A stretch of DNA of 64,000 bases from Cellulophaga sp. 20_2_10 (GCF_023476645.1 NZ_JAMCOJ010000003.1:186001-250000), one strand, 5' to 3'. Numbered from the stretch's first letter, positions 53,230-61,953 are shown. Numbers and translations are program-made. Notes: a model not told the origin generated them from the sequence alone.

Positions 53230-54354
53230 GTGGAAATAACAGAATATTTTAATCTTCTTTTTACAGATTACACCTTGCAAACCATAACATTGGGCACTGC
53301 TGTTCTAGGTGCTTTGTGCGGTATGTTAGGTAGTTTTGCTGTTTTACGTAAGCAGAGTTTATTGGGAGACGCAATATCGCATGCGGCATTGCCTGGTATT
53401 GCTTTGGCTTTTTTAATTACAGGTTCTAAGGATAGTAATACATTGCTAATTGGCGCTTTAATTAGTGGGTTAATTGGTACTTTTTGGATTCGTGGAATAG
53501 TTAAAAAAACGCATTTAAAATCTGATACAGCTTTAGGTTTAATCTTATCCTTGTTTTTTGGATTTGGAATGTTGTTGTTAACCTTTATTCAAAAGATGCC
53601 TAATGCTAATCAGGCTGGTTTAGACAAATATTTATTTGGTCAAGCTGCTACTTTAGTTAGTAGTGACGTTTGGACTATGTGCATTATTGCTGGCTTAAGT
53701 TTGCTTATTTTGTTGGTATTTTGGAAAGAGTTTAAACTACTTCTTTTTGATGCAGATTATACCAAGTCTTTGGGCTTTAATGTAAAATTTTTAGACGTTT
53801 TAATCACCTTTTTTATAGTAATATCTATAGTCGTTGGGTTACAAACTGTAGGTGTTGTTTTAATGAGCGCTATGTTATTGGCACCGGCAGCAGCAGCAAG
53901 ACAATGGACAAATAGTTTAAGTGTAATGGTGCTTTTGGCTGCTATTTTCGGTGCTTTTTCAGGAGTATTAGGAACTGCAATTAGCGCAAGTTCTAACAAC
54001 TTATCTACAGGGCCAGTAATTGTTTTAATAGCAGCAGTTTTTGTATTGTTTTCGTTTATTTTTTCGCCAAAAAGGGGATTGTTGTTTCGTGAAATTAGAT
54101 ACCAAAGCAACCGTAAAGATTTGGAGTTGCATAAAACATTAGCATTTATGTATCATATTGTAAAAACGCATGATAATATAAATCATCCACATGCAATTAA
54201 AATTTTAAATAATTTTCACGGATTTACACGTAAATCACTTCAGAAATTAGAAAGCAGAGAGCTAATAACGGTAACTAAAACAATGTGGTCCTTAACTGAA
54301 AAAGGATTTAGTACGGCCGCAAATTTGTATAATCAACAAGAAGAAAATGAGTAG
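53230..54354 (+). CDS. Metal ABC transporter permease 1 with C-terminal winged-helix-like tail
   Basis: A 374-residue inner-membrane permease (ABC-3/ZnuB-MntB type) with about eight hydrophobic helices to residue ~285. It begins with GTG (VEITEYF). The conserved LLGDAISHAALPGIA segment is at about 41-56. After the last helix comes a soluble tail (about 290-374) with a helical part, FHGFTRKSLQKLESRELI and a WSLTEKG wing motif, much like a DtxR/MarR winged helix. Typical permeases of this family end at about residue 280. It overlaps the second permease by 8 bp. Confidence 0.9.
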   Translation: MEITEYFNLLFTDYTLQTITLGTAVLGALCGMLGSFAVLRKQSLLGDAISHAALPGIALAFLITGSKDSNTLLIGALISGLIGTFWIRGIVKKTHLKSDTALGLILSLFFGFGMLLLTFIQKMPNANQAGLDKYLFGQAATLVSSDVWTMCIIAGLSLLILLVFWKEFKLLLFDADYTKSLGFNVKFLDVLITFFIVISIVVGLQTVGVVLMSAMLLAPAAAARQWTNSLSVMVLLAAIFGAFSGVLGTAISASSNNLSTGPVIVLIAAVFVLFSFIFSPKRGLLFREIRYQSNRKDLELHKTLAFMYHIVKTHDNINHPHAIKILNNFHGFTRKSLQKLESRELITVTKTMWSLTEKGFSTAANLYNQQEENE

Positions 54355-55507
54355 TGCACAAATAGAAATACAACTTATTGCTTGTCTGGTAGCTATTGCT
54401 TGTGCTATACCTGGTACTTTTTTAGTGTTGCGAAAAATGGCAATGATTAGTGATGCTATTAGTCATTCTATACTGCCAGGATTGGTTATAGGTTTCTTTA
54501 TAACAGAAGACTTAAATTCACCTTGGTTAATTTTATTAGCAGCTGTTACTGGTGTAATTACTGTAATCATGGTAGAATTTATACAGAAAACAGGCTTGGT
54601 AAAAGAAGATACAGCCATAGGCTTAGTTTTTCCTGCATTGTTTAGTATTGGCGTTATTTTAATCGCTAAAAATGCCAATGATGTACATTTAGATGTAGAT
54701 GCTGTTTTGCTAGGTGAGCTTGCTTTTGCGCCCTTTGATAGGTTGTCTGTAAATGGTGTAGACTTGGGAGCTAAATCTATTTGGATTATAGGAACCATAG
54801 TTGTTATAACACTAACGCTATTAATTACATTTTTTAAAGAATTAAAGGTTAGTACGTTTGATAAGCAATTGGCAGCAACATTAGGTTTTTCACCGCTTGT
54901 AATACATTATGGTTTAATGTCTATAGCCTCTGTAACTACGGTTGGTGCTTTTGATGCCGTTGGTGCTATATTGGTGGTTGCATTAATGATAGCTCCCGCA
55001 GCTATGGCTTATTTGCTAACGAACGATTTAAAAAAGATGCTAATTATAGCAATTTTAGCGGGTATTGCATCTGCCTTAATAGGGTATTGGGTTGCACATT
55101 ATTTAGATGCTTCTATTGCAGGATCTATGACCACCGTTTTGGGATTCTTATTTTTATTGGTGTATTTATTTGCGCCTAGTAAGGGTTTAATCTCTGTGTT
55201 GTATAGGCAAAAAAGACAACAAGTAGAAGTGTATTTGCTTACTTTTATGTTGCATTTGCAAAATCATTCTGAAGAGTCAGAGCGACATATTAACCACTTA
55301 GGAGAACATATTAATTGGGGTAAAATGCAATCTAAAACCGTTGTGGATTTGGCCCTAAAAAACAATATGATTGTAATTGATAATAATATTATATCGTTAA
55401 CAGAAAAGGGTCAGGGATTTACGCAAAAAGCGATAGATTATATTACAACCAATAGTACTGTGGCTATAGAAGAAATGAAAGATGATTTCTTTTTATTTAG
55501 AGGTTGA
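54347..55507 (+). CDS. Metal ABC transporter permease 2 with C-terminal winged-helix-like tail
   Basis: A 386-residue permease paralogous to the previous one, with AMISDAISHSILPGLVIG near residue 31 and about eight hydrophobic helices to residue ~290. A soluble tail (about 295-386) contains a helical part, KTVVDLALKNNMIV and ISLTEKGQGFTQKA, again like the recognition helix and wing of a DtxR/MarR protein. Together with permease 1 it gives a heterodimeric channel with two such tails on the cytoplasmic side. Last gene of the mntR-SBP-ATPase-permease operon. A 53-bp gap follows. Confidence 0.9.
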   Translation: MSSAQIEIQLIACLVAIACAIPGTFLVLRKMAMISDAISHSILPGLVIGFFITEDLNSPWLILLAAVTGVITVIMVEFIQKTGLVKEDTAIGLVFPALFSIGVILIAKNANDVHLDVDAVLLGELAFAPFDRLSVNGVDLGAKSIWIIGTIVVITLTLLITFFKELKVSTFDKQLAATLGFSPLVIHYGLMSIASVTTVGAFDAVGAILVVALMIAPAAMAYLLTNDLKKMLIIAILAGIASALIGYWVAHYLDASIAGSMTTVLGFLFLLVYLFAPSKGLISVLYRQKRQQVEVYLLTFMLHLQNHSEESERHINHLGEHINWGKMQSKTVVDLALKNNMIVIDNNIISLTEKGQGFTQKAIDYITTNSTVAIEEMKDDFFLFRG

Positions 55508-55544
55508 TAAGTGTGTAATATTTTTCTAGAAATCTATTCTGTTG

Positions 55545-55552
55545 TACATTCG
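55545..55552 (+). promoter_or_regulatory. Possible -7 box of the 55561 gene
   Basis: TACATTCG, close to TAnnTTTG, 8 bp before the ATG at 55561. It would give a nearly leaderless mRNA. Confidence 0.35.
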
Positions 55553-55560
55553 CGTTTAAG

Positions 55561-55992
55561 ATGAAAAATAAAACAAGACATTGGCTTTGGAATATAGCAA
55601 TAGCATTAACCCTAGTTTTGGTGGTAATTGCTTTTTTAGCGCATTATAAAAACTGGATAAAGGTTGAAAATGATGAGTTTAAAATATTATCTGGTATATA
55701 TTACAAGGAACTTAATTTTACAGATGTAAATACGGTAGAGATGGTAGATAAAATACCATCTTTAGAACGTTTAAATGGTTTTTCTGTTAAAGAAACAGAA
55801 AAGGGTATCTTTAGAGATTCTATATATAATACAGAGGTTTATATTTTTGTAGATAAATTATCTAGACAAAAAATAAAAGTTACCTACAACGATTCTCTAC
55901 AGTTGTTTTTTAATGTTTCCGACTCTTTAGAAACGGAGAAAATGTATACTTTGTTTTCAAGTAAATTAGATAGTTTATCTCGTTTAAAATAA
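55561..55992 (+). CDS. Single-span membrane protein of unknown function
   Basis: A 143-residue protein with one N-terminal membrane helix (about residues 9-27) and an extracytoplasmic or cytoplasmic domain that looks alpha/beta (about 35-143; DEFKILSGIYYKELNFTDVN and FRDSIYNTEVYIFVDKLS are its clearest conserved-looking segments). I recognise no family. It is followed by a DUF423 gene on the same strand (24-bp gap), probably one operon. Confidence 0.7.
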   Translation: MKNKTRHWLWNIAIALTLVLVVIAFLAHYKNWIKVENDEFKILSGIYYKELNFTDVNTVEMVDKIPSLERLNGFSVKETEKGIFRDSIYNTEVYIFVDKLSRQKIKVTYNDSLQLFFNVSDSLETEKMYTLFSSKLDSLSRLK

Positions 55993-56016
55993 CCCTCTAT
56001 TTAATTCTATCATTTT

Positions 56017-56397
56017 ATGATTATCACAATAAAAGTATTTGCTGCCTTATACGGTATGTTAGCCGTTATATTTGGTGCTTTTGGTGCTCATGCACTAAAA
56101 AAGATATTCACAGACGACCAGCTCAAGAATTTTGAGACTGGCGTAAAGTATCAAATGTATCATGCTATTGTATTGTTAGTATTAGGTTTTAATTTCAATT
56201 TTACAACTACTCAAGAAATAGTAATGGGTTACGCTTTTATAATCGGGATTTTCTTATTCTCATTTAGTATATATGGCCTCTGTATATCATCAGCTAAAGG
56301 AAAAAAAATTAAATTTCTTGGGCCAATAACGCCCCTAGGAGGTTTAGGATTAGTCCTAGGTTGGGCGCTTTTGTTGCTTAACTTTCTTAAATTATAG
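56017..56397 (+). CDS. DUF423 family membrane protein
   Basis: A 126-residue protein with four hydrophobic helices. The segment FGAFGAHALKKIF (about 20-32) and the ending PLGGLGLVLGWALLLLNFLKL (in part) match the DUF423 family (YgdD-like). Function is unknown. Converges with the gene at 56407. Confidence 0.88.
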   Translation: MIITIKVFAALYGMLAVIFGAFGAHALKKIFTDDQLKNFETGVKYQMYHAIVLLVLGFNFNFTTTQEIVMGYAFIIGIFLFSFSIYGLCISSAKGKKIKFLGPITPLGGLGLVLGWALLLLNFLKL

Positions 56398-56406
56398 TCT
56401 TAAATT

Positions 56407-57924
56407 TTATTCTTCTGCAGTAAACTCTCTTATAGCTTGGTTAGGCTCTATAATGTTATATCCTTTCCAAAATTCAGGGTCGTACTTTTTTAAGTATTCT
56501 GGTTTAATAATCTTTTTTTGCTCAAAATTGTCGTACGTGCTTTTTGTTATGTTTTCGGCATCAAAAACAACAATTTCGTATTTAGTTACACTTGTAATTG
56601 CCATGTCTAACTTTACATAAAGCTCGTTTTGTTTATTTCTTCCTTTTACAACCTTGTTCTTTTCAATTATTTTTAAAGGTCTTCTTATACCTGCTTTACT
56701 TCCTGCTTCTCGTTCTAAATATTGTAGGTCGTAGGTGTTATTTTCATTTTTAGCAAAAATCATTTTACCTCTAGATAAGTGTTCTTGGTAAGAAATTCCG
56801 AATAGCTTAATACTTTTTAGTGTTTTTACATTGTCATAATCTATACGGATAACAGCAAAATCATCTGCGTTTACATATATGGTACCCTCATAATCTGCAC
56901 CTCTCTTAGGTTCAAAATTTAATATATACACAGGTATGTTTCCCCAGTACGTGTAGTCTTTTATAGTAAAGTTGTAACGTCCAGATTTTGTTATCACGTT
57001 TAGTTTAGCATCATCCATATAAAATAGATTATTAAACTGATTGCCTATAGTTGTTTTTTTATAATCGGCATAACTAGCTCTGCGTGCTTCTTCTAATTTT
57101 TTCTTTTCCTCTAGCTCTTTTTTTAATGCTATACTGTCTTTTTTTACGTCATTAGGGTTGTTTAATGCGCCATCAACTTTAACACCAACAAGACCCGATT
57201 TTATTTTAAAGTACGAATCTGGTTTTACATTGTTTTTAATAATCTCGTTAAATTTTTCTTCAAGCTTAGTAATATCTAACTCAGAGTTTTTATCGTATAA
57301 TCTACATGCTTTTATAGGATCTATTTTTAATGTTTCTTTATCGTAATTTCCGTAAATATCACATAAAACCTCAGAATAACTATTGTCTCTTTTTGGCAAA
57401 GCAGTTATAACGCTATCTAAAAAAGGCTTATTTAGTTCCTCTATAGTAGATTTCATAAATGTATAGTTTGTTTTATCTAATCCTTGGTAATTAGACTCTC
57501 TAAGGAATATTTTTTTCTTAGTTAGGTCTTTGCTATAGTTTTTGTCTAAACTATCTTTAACCATATCTATAATCTCTTCTCCGGTGTAATTTTTATTTGA
57601 AACCAAAACCTCATTAAGTTCTATGGTCTTTGGTTGCATGTAAATAATACTATCCTTAAAAGTGTGTATGGGTTGCGCTATTGATTCGTAGCCAATACAA
57701 GAAATAAAAATTGAATCTATTGCAGTTGTGTTTGTAGTGCTTAATGAAAATTTACCTTCACCATTTGTAATTACTCCTTTTTTATTAGAGAGTACAACCG
57801 AAACATACGGTATTGCTTCTTTATTAGCTGCATCTTTTATACTAGCATTAAGTTCTTGTGCTGTTGTGATATTGCTTGCAATTAAAGTGATGATTAAAAT
57901 TACAAGTTGAGTCGTTTTACGCAT
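56407..57924 (-). CDS. Secreted carboxypeptidase-like regulatory-domain protein
   Basis: A 505-residue exported protein (signal peptide of about 22, ending TTAQ). A CarboxypepD_reg-like beta-sandwich (about 24-105; IKDAANKEAIPYVSVVLSNKKGV shown in part) is followed by a large alpha/beta region of unknown fold with NFEPKRGADYEGTIYV near residue 344. Such proteins are common in Bacteroidota envelopes and usually have no enzymatic carboxypeptidase activity. Function unknown. No operon partner is near. Confidence 0.75.
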   Translation of the reverse strand: MRKTTQLVILIITLIASNITTAQELNASIKDAANKEAIPYVSVVLSNKKGVITNGEGKFSLSTTNTTAIDSIFISCIGYESIAQPIHTFKDSIIYMQPKTIELNEVLVSNKNYTGEEIIDMVKDSLDKNYSKDLTKKKIFLRESNYQGLDKTNYTFMKSTIEELNKPFLDSVITALPKRDNSYSEVLCDIYGNYDKETLKIDPIKACRLYDKNSELDITKLEEKFNEIIKNNVKPDSYFKIKSGLVGVKVDGALNNPNDVKKDSIALKKELEEKKKLEEARRASYADYKKTTIGNQFNNLFYMDDAKLNVITKSGRYNFTIKDYTYWGNIPVYILNFEPKRGADYEGTIYVNADDFAVIRIDYDNVKTLKSIKLFGISYQEHLSRGKMIFAKNENNTYDLQYLEREAGSKAGIRRPLKIIEKNKVVKGRNKQNELYVKLDMAITSVTKYEIVVFDAENITKSTYDNFEQKKIIKPEYLKKYDPEFWKGYNIIEPNQAIREFTAEE

Positions 57925-58060
57925 AATTAGTTTTTTGGTTTTTGTTTCTTATTAGTATAGACAACATAAACTTGGTTGTTGTTGCCTGCTGTTGCTAAAA
58001 AAAATGAAAATAAAACGTAAAACTTTGATTGCTAGATTTTTGAGTCGTTTTATTTTAGAG

Positions 58061-58092
58061 TTACTTTTTTAGCCGCTGGCTAAATAAAGTAA
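58061..58092. repeat. Stable hairpin without a U-tract
   Basis: TTACTTTTTTAGCC (58061-58074) pairs with GGCTAAATAAAGTAA (58078-58092) with one bulged base and a 3-nt loop. Neither strand ends in a T run, so it is not a typical terminator; it may be an RNA processing structure or an operator. Confidence 0.4.
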
Positions 58093-58201
58093 TCTAAGTA
58101 CTACAAGAGAGGGTTTTTGGATAACTTTAGTATAGTATTCTTATTTCTTTAACGAAATTGTGAATACTTTAAGATAATGTAGCAAGAATTATAAAGAAGA
58201 A

Positions 58202-58348
58202 TTAGCTGCAACCACAGTCGTCAGAGCCACATGATTTTTTATTCTTACTATTAGCAAAAAGAGATTTAGGAAGAAAAAATTTCTTAGCTACATAACCAAA
58301 TGCTACTGCAGCAGTAATAAATACTAGGATGTGTTGTAACGTTTCCAT
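58202..58348 (-). CDS. 48-residue membrane protein with a Cys-rich tail (FeoB-associated type)
   Basis: METLQHILVFITAAVAFGY begins a single membrane helix, then a basic linker (KKFFLPKSLFANSKNKK) and the tail SCGSDDCGCS. This is the shape of the small FeoB-associated Cys-rich membrane proteins. The length is too short for most ORF finders. No feoB is close by, so it is isolated here. Read on the minus strand, downstream of the acyl-CoA dehydrogenase gene but separated by a weak terminator. Confidence 0.7.
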   Translation of the reverse strand: METLQHILVFITAAVAFGYVAKKFFLPKSLFANSKNKKSCGSDDCGCS

Positions 58349-58367
58349 AACCTTAATAGTTTTTATA

Positions 58368-58393
58368 AAGGGTTGTTTTTGATTGCAACCCTT
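58368..58393 (-). terminator. Possible terminator of the acyl-CoA dehydrogenase gene
   Basis: AAGGGTTG (58368-58375) and CAACCCTT (58386-58393) form an 8-bp stem with a 10-nt loop, read on the minus strand after the 58426 stop. The following run is only TTTATAAAAA, so termination may be partial. Confidence 0.45.
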
Positions 58394-58425
58394 ATTTAGA
58401 CTATGTAAAGATAAAGAATTAATTA

Positions 58426-59604
58426 TTATTTAAAGGCATTAAGACCGGTAATGTCCATTCCTGTAATAAGTAAGTGTATATCATGCGTACCTTCATACGT
58501 AATAACACTTTCTAAGTTCATCATATGTCGCATAATACTGTACTCGCCAGTGATACCCATAGCACCTAAAACCTGTCTTGCTTCTCTGGCAATGTTTAAA
58601 GCCATATCTACATTGTTACGTTTGGCCATAGATATTTGTGCAGTTGTTGCTTTGCCTTCATTCTTAAGCTGTCCTAAGCGTAATGCTAGTAACTGTGCTT
58701 TTGTAATTTCGGTAATCATTTCTGCTAATTTCTTTTGTTGCAATTGGTATGCGCCAATTGGCTTACCAAATTGTATGCGTTCTTTTGCATAACGTAAGGC
58801 AGTATCATAACAATCCATTGCTGCGCCAATTGCACCCCAAGCAATACCGTAACGAGCCGAATCTAAACATCCTAATGGAGCGCCTAGTCCGTTTTTATTT
58901 GGTAATAGGTTTTCTTTAGGAATTTTTACATTATCAAAAATAAGTTCACCCGTTGCAGATGCTCTTAAAGACCATTTGTTGTGAGTTTCTGGAGTAGAAA
59001 AACCTTCCATTCCGCGCTCAACAATAAGTCCGTTAATTCTACCTTCTTCGTTCTTAGCCCAAACAACAGCTACATCGCAAAAAGGAGAATTAGAGATCCA
59101 TAGTTTAGCACCATTTAAAAGGTAATGGTCTCCCATATCTTTGTATTTGGTTTCCATACCGCCAGGGTTAGATCCGTGGTTTGGTTCTGTTAAACCAAAA
59201 CTACCCATAAACTCCCCGCTAGCTAATTTAGGTAAGTATTTTTTACGTTGTTCTTCTGTACCGTAGGTATAAATAGGGTACATAACCAAAGAAGATTGTA
59301 CAGATGCAGTAGAACGTACGCCACTATCACCACGTTCTATCTCTTGCATAATTAAACCATAACTTATTTGGTCTAAACCAGCACCACCGTATTCTTCAGG
59401 AATGTATGGGCCAAAAGCACCAATCTCTGCTAATCCACTAATTATTTGCTTAGGAAACTCAGCTTTTTGAGCGTATTCTTCAATTATTGGAGATACGTCT
59501 CTTTTTACCCATTGGCGGGCGGCATCTCTCACCAATTTATGTTCTTCGGACAATAAATCGTCTATATTGTAATAATCTGGTGCTTCAAATAAATCTGGTT
59601 TCAT
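58426..59604 (-). CDS. Acyl-CoA dehydrogenase, glutaryl-CoA dehydrogenase-like
   Basis: A 392-residue flavoprotein. The FAD-binding segments GSFGLTEPNHGSNPGGMET (about 134-152) and the catalytic glutamate in YEGTHDIHLLI (Glu about 371) are intact. VRSTASVQSSLVM near 97, a strongly diagnostic stretch, points to glutaryl-CoA dehydrogenase, which oxidises and decarboxylates glutaryl-CoA to crotonyl-CoA in lysine and tryptophan breakdown. A broader acyl-CoA substrate cannot be ruled out. It has its own TATCTTTG promoter. Confidence 0.88.
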   Translation of the reverse strand: MKPDLFEAPDYYNIDDLLSEEHKLVRDAARQWVKRDVSPIIEEYAQKAEFPKQIISGLAEIGAFGPYIPEEYGGAGLDQISYGLIMQEIERGDSGVRSTASVQSSLVMYPIYTYGTEEQRKKYLPKLASGEFMGSFGLTEPNHGSNPGGMETKYKDMGDHYLLNGAKLWISNSPFCDVAVVWAKNEEGRINGLIVERGMEGFSTPETHNKWSLRASATGELIFDNVKIPKENLLPNKNGLGAPLGCLDSARYGIAWGAIGAAMDCYDTALRYAKERIQFGKPIGAYQLQQKKLAEMITEITKAQLLALRLGQLKNEGKATTAQISMAKRNNVDMALNIAREARQVLGAMGITGEYSIMRHMMNLESVITYEGTHDIHLLITGMDITGLNAFK

Positions 59605-59627
59605 AGCTATGTATTAGGATATGTAAC

Positions 59628-59635
59628 CAAAGATA
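59628..59635 (-). promoter_or_regulatory. -7 box of the acyl-CoA dehydrogenase gene
   Basis: Read on minus: TATCTTTG, a perfect TAnnTTTG, 24 bp before the ATG at 59604. A -33 TTTG about 20 bp upstream (59656-59659) completes it. Confidence 0.6.
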
Positions 59636-59668
59636 GGCAAAGAAATATAACAATACAAAGAGTAAATG

Positions 59669-60406
59669 TTACATTTTTAAATAAAAATCTTTTGTTAGGT
59701 TGATGTATTCTTCCGTGTAGATATGTCTATCTTTCTCTATAACAAGCTCTTCAGTTTTTAAGTTTGATGAAGGCTCTTTTGTAAACTCCAACAGACTTCG
59801 TTTTATCGCTACGTCAGCGTTACCTTTAACTCTCGTAATTCGTTTTGGATATAGTTGAAAATTTTTGGCAAGTTTTATAAATTCTTCTTCTTCTTTAAAC
59901 GGAATTATAGTTGAAAATACGCCATCTTTAGATAGTAATTTTGATGCGCCACTAAGCAGCTCATTAAATGGTAAAGATGTGTTTTGGCGAGCATTATCTC
60001 TAGCTTCATTACCAGTAGTAACATCTTCCGTGTAAAAAGGAGGATTGGATACTATTAAATCATACAACTCATCTTGATCAGTTTCGTCTGTAGCATATTC
60101 ATCTACAAACTCATCAAAACCAGCGTGAAAACAAAACAAGCGATCTGCCCAGATAGATGATTCAAAATTTTCTGTGCATTGTTCGTAAGCAGCATCATCT
60201 AACTCAATAGCCTCTATATTATCTGCAATGCTACGTTGAGCTAGCATTAAAGAAATAATACCAGTACCACTACCAATATCTAAAATAGAGTAGGGGTTGT
60301 GGTCTATAGATGCCCATGCGCCCAATAAAACACCGTCTGTGCCTATTTTCATAGCGCAACGGTCTTGGGCAATAGTAAATTGTTTAAATGTAAAAGGTTT
60401 GCTCAT
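59669..60406 (-). CDS. tRNA1(Val) (adenine-37-N6)-methyltransferase-like enzyme
   Basis: A 245-residue Rossmann methyltransferase. The SAM-binding motif LDIGSGTGI is at 42-50 and the adenine-N6 catalytic motif IVSNPPFY at 118-125. It resembles TrmN6/YfiC, which methylates A37 of tRNA-Val, by the overall length and N-terminal FKQF pattern. Other small-molecule or RNA targets are possible. It is separated from the NAD genes by a strong terminator. Confidence 0.88.
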   Translation of the reverse strand: MSKPFTFKQFTIAQDRCAMKIGTDGVLLGAWASIDHNPYSILDIGSGTGIISLMLAQRSIADNIEAIELDDAAYEQCTENFESSIWADRLFCFHAGFDEFVDEYATDETDQDELYDLIVSNPPFYTEDVTTGNEARDNARQNTSLPFNELLSGASKLLSKDGVFSTIIPFKEEEEFIKLAKNFQLYPKRITRVKGNADVAIKRSLLEFTKEPSSNLKTEELVIEKDRHIYTEEYINLTKDFYLKM

Positions 60407-60424
60407 GATATAAGTTTAAAAAAG

Positions 60425-60457
60425 AAGAGGCAAGCTTGTAAAAAAAGCTTGCCTCTT
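60425..60457 (-). terminator. Terminator of the prs-nadV operon
   Basis: AAGAGGCAAGCTT (60425-60437) and AAGCTTGCCTCTT (60445-60457) form a perfect 13-bp stem with a 7-nt loop. On the minus strand a T-rich run follows. It closes the NAD salvage operon 22 bp after the nadV stop. Confidence 0.9.
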
Positions 60458-60478
60458 ACGTTTGCAAAATTAAGGAGT

Positions 60479-61927
60479 TTATCTTACTCTATTTCTAATA
60501 TTTTGTAAAGAATCATCTACAAGTAATTTACCATCTTTAAATACTACTTTTAGTTCTCCTGTTTTTTCTTCGTCCCAGGAAACACTATCTGTAAGTGTAA
60601 ATACGCCGTTTTTCTTTTCAACTTTAAGTAATCCTTTAGCAGATTTTTTAGTTCCATCGTCAGTAATAGGATCTTTAAAAATTTCTCTTCCTTCTCCGTT
60701 TACTTCTCCGTATGTTGCTTTCATTGCAAAACCAAAAGTATCTCTAGTGTTGTATTGGTAAGTAAAAGAGCCAATACCTAAAACTACGTTTGTAGATGCA
60801 AACCCTTTTTGTTTTAGGCGCTCGCAAATATCTGTAGCACGGTCTGTAGTAATGCTGTCTCCATAAATAGCACCAATATGACTGTCTAATTCTTTGTATC
60901 CTTTATCGTTTGTTTTTCCGCCAAAGATCTCCCAAAGCAGTTCTATAACACCTTTTTTCTCTTCTGCTGTTTTTCCATTAGGATTGCCACAAATAATATC
61001 TGCAGGATCTCCACTATCTGGTCTAATAACAACCTTACCATCTCTTGCTAAAACTTCTTCTTTTAGGTTGGGTAAGTACTCTGTAAGTACTTTCCATAAG
61101 TCCCAAGTGTCAGACACAATAGAAACAATGCCATTAGGGTATACTTCTGTAATTAGCCTTTTAAAAGTTTCTTCTTCGCCTGTGTTTGTGCCCATACACA
61201 TAACAGAGTGTTCTGTAGCTGCAACTGAACCACCAATAAGTTCTGTGTCAGAATTTGCATTGTAGTATTCTTCTAAAAAATCTATACATGGTATAGTGTC
61301 TGTGCCAGAGAAACTAAGTAAGTGAGCAGATGCACTCATTACTGCAGCTTCCATACCAGCGATGCCTCGCATAGAAAAATCGTGTCCTTGCCAGTCTACA
61401 AATTCTGGAGTAGAAGAAGTTTCGTCAGCATATTTGTCTAGAATTCCTCTGTACTGTTTTGCAATAGTTGCAGAAGTACAAGGCATCCAGATGGTTGTAC
61501 TTAATATAGTTTCAAAATAATTAGTTAGCCAAAAGAATTCTGGTAATGTGTTGTACATTGTCATCATAGGGACACGTATAGGAACAGATGAACCTTCTGG
61601 TAGTGCTTTAATTACCATTGGCAAATAACCAAGATCATGTAAAGCTTCTATATGTGCTATGCCAACAGCATTTTCTCCTAAATAATTATTTATTCTTCTG
61701 CTATATTTTTTAGCAATTTCTTCTTTGGGTTTACCAAAAAAGTTAGCGTTAAAATCTTCTATAATGTATTTTTTAATAAAATACTGAAGTCCAAAAAATA
61801 CGATTTCATCAATAGCTTCTATTCTACTTTTTCTTGGTGTCCAGTTAGAGTATACTAATGTTGTGCCTTCTGGATATTGTCTTCTGTGATCTACCTTGTA
61901 GCCGTCTGTATATAGTAATGGATTCAT
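60479..61927 (-). CDS. nadV: Nicotinamide phosphoribosyltransferase
   Basis: A 482-residue enzyme that joins nicotinamide to PRPP, giving nicotinamide mononucleotide for NAD salvage. The N-terminus MNPLLYTDGYKVDHRRQYPEG, shown in part, and YSNWTPRKSR match NAMPT/NadV rather than nicotinate phosphoribosyltransferase PncB, as does the total length near 490. The phosphate/ribose-binding RPDSGDPADI segment is at about 302. It follows the prs-like gene by 26 bp, and both lie under NrtR-type operators. Confidence 0.9.
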   Translation of the reverse strand: MNPLLYTDGYKVDHRRQYPEGTTLVYSNWTPRKSRIEAIDEIVFFGLQYFIKKYIIEDFNANFFGKPKEEIAKKYSRRINNYLGENAVGIAHIEALHDLGYLPMVIKALPEGSSVPIRVPMMTMYNTLPEFFWLTNYFETILSTTIWMPCTSATIAKQYRGILDKYADETSSTPEFVDWQGHDFSMRGIAGMEAAVMSASAHLLSFSGTDTIPCIDFLEEYYNANSDTELIGGSVAATEHSVMCMGTNTGEEETFKRLITEVYPNGIVSIVSDTWDLWKVLTEYLPNLKEEVLARDGKVVIRPDSGDPADIICGNPNGKTAEEKKGVIELLWEIFGGKTNDKGYKELDSHIGAIYGDSITTDRATDICERLKQKGFASTNVVLGIGSFTYQYNTRDTFGFAMKATYGEVNGEGREIFKDPITDDGTKKSAKGLLKVEKKNGVFTLTDSVSWDEEKTGELKVVFKDGKLLVDDSLQNIRNRVR

Positions 61928-61953
61928 AATATCTATATTTTGTAATTATTATC

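Larger units (their letters stand above)
57925..58425. other. 501-bp intergenic region with a Cys-tailed mini-protein and a stem without U-tract
   Basis: Contains a hairpin at 58061-58092, a 48-residue minus-strand ORF at 58202-58348 and a weak terminator at 58368-58393. The rest (57925-58060 and 58093-58201) shows nothing convincing. Confidence 0.6.

Noticed and set aside
58007-58075. 22-codon ORF starting MKIKRKTLIARFLSRFILELLF-like
   Set aside because: Very short, basic/hydrophobic by chance in A/T-rich DNA, with no promoter or terminator supporting it.
60894-61265. 123-codon plus-strand ORF
   Set aside because: Antisense of nadV with no recognisable domain.
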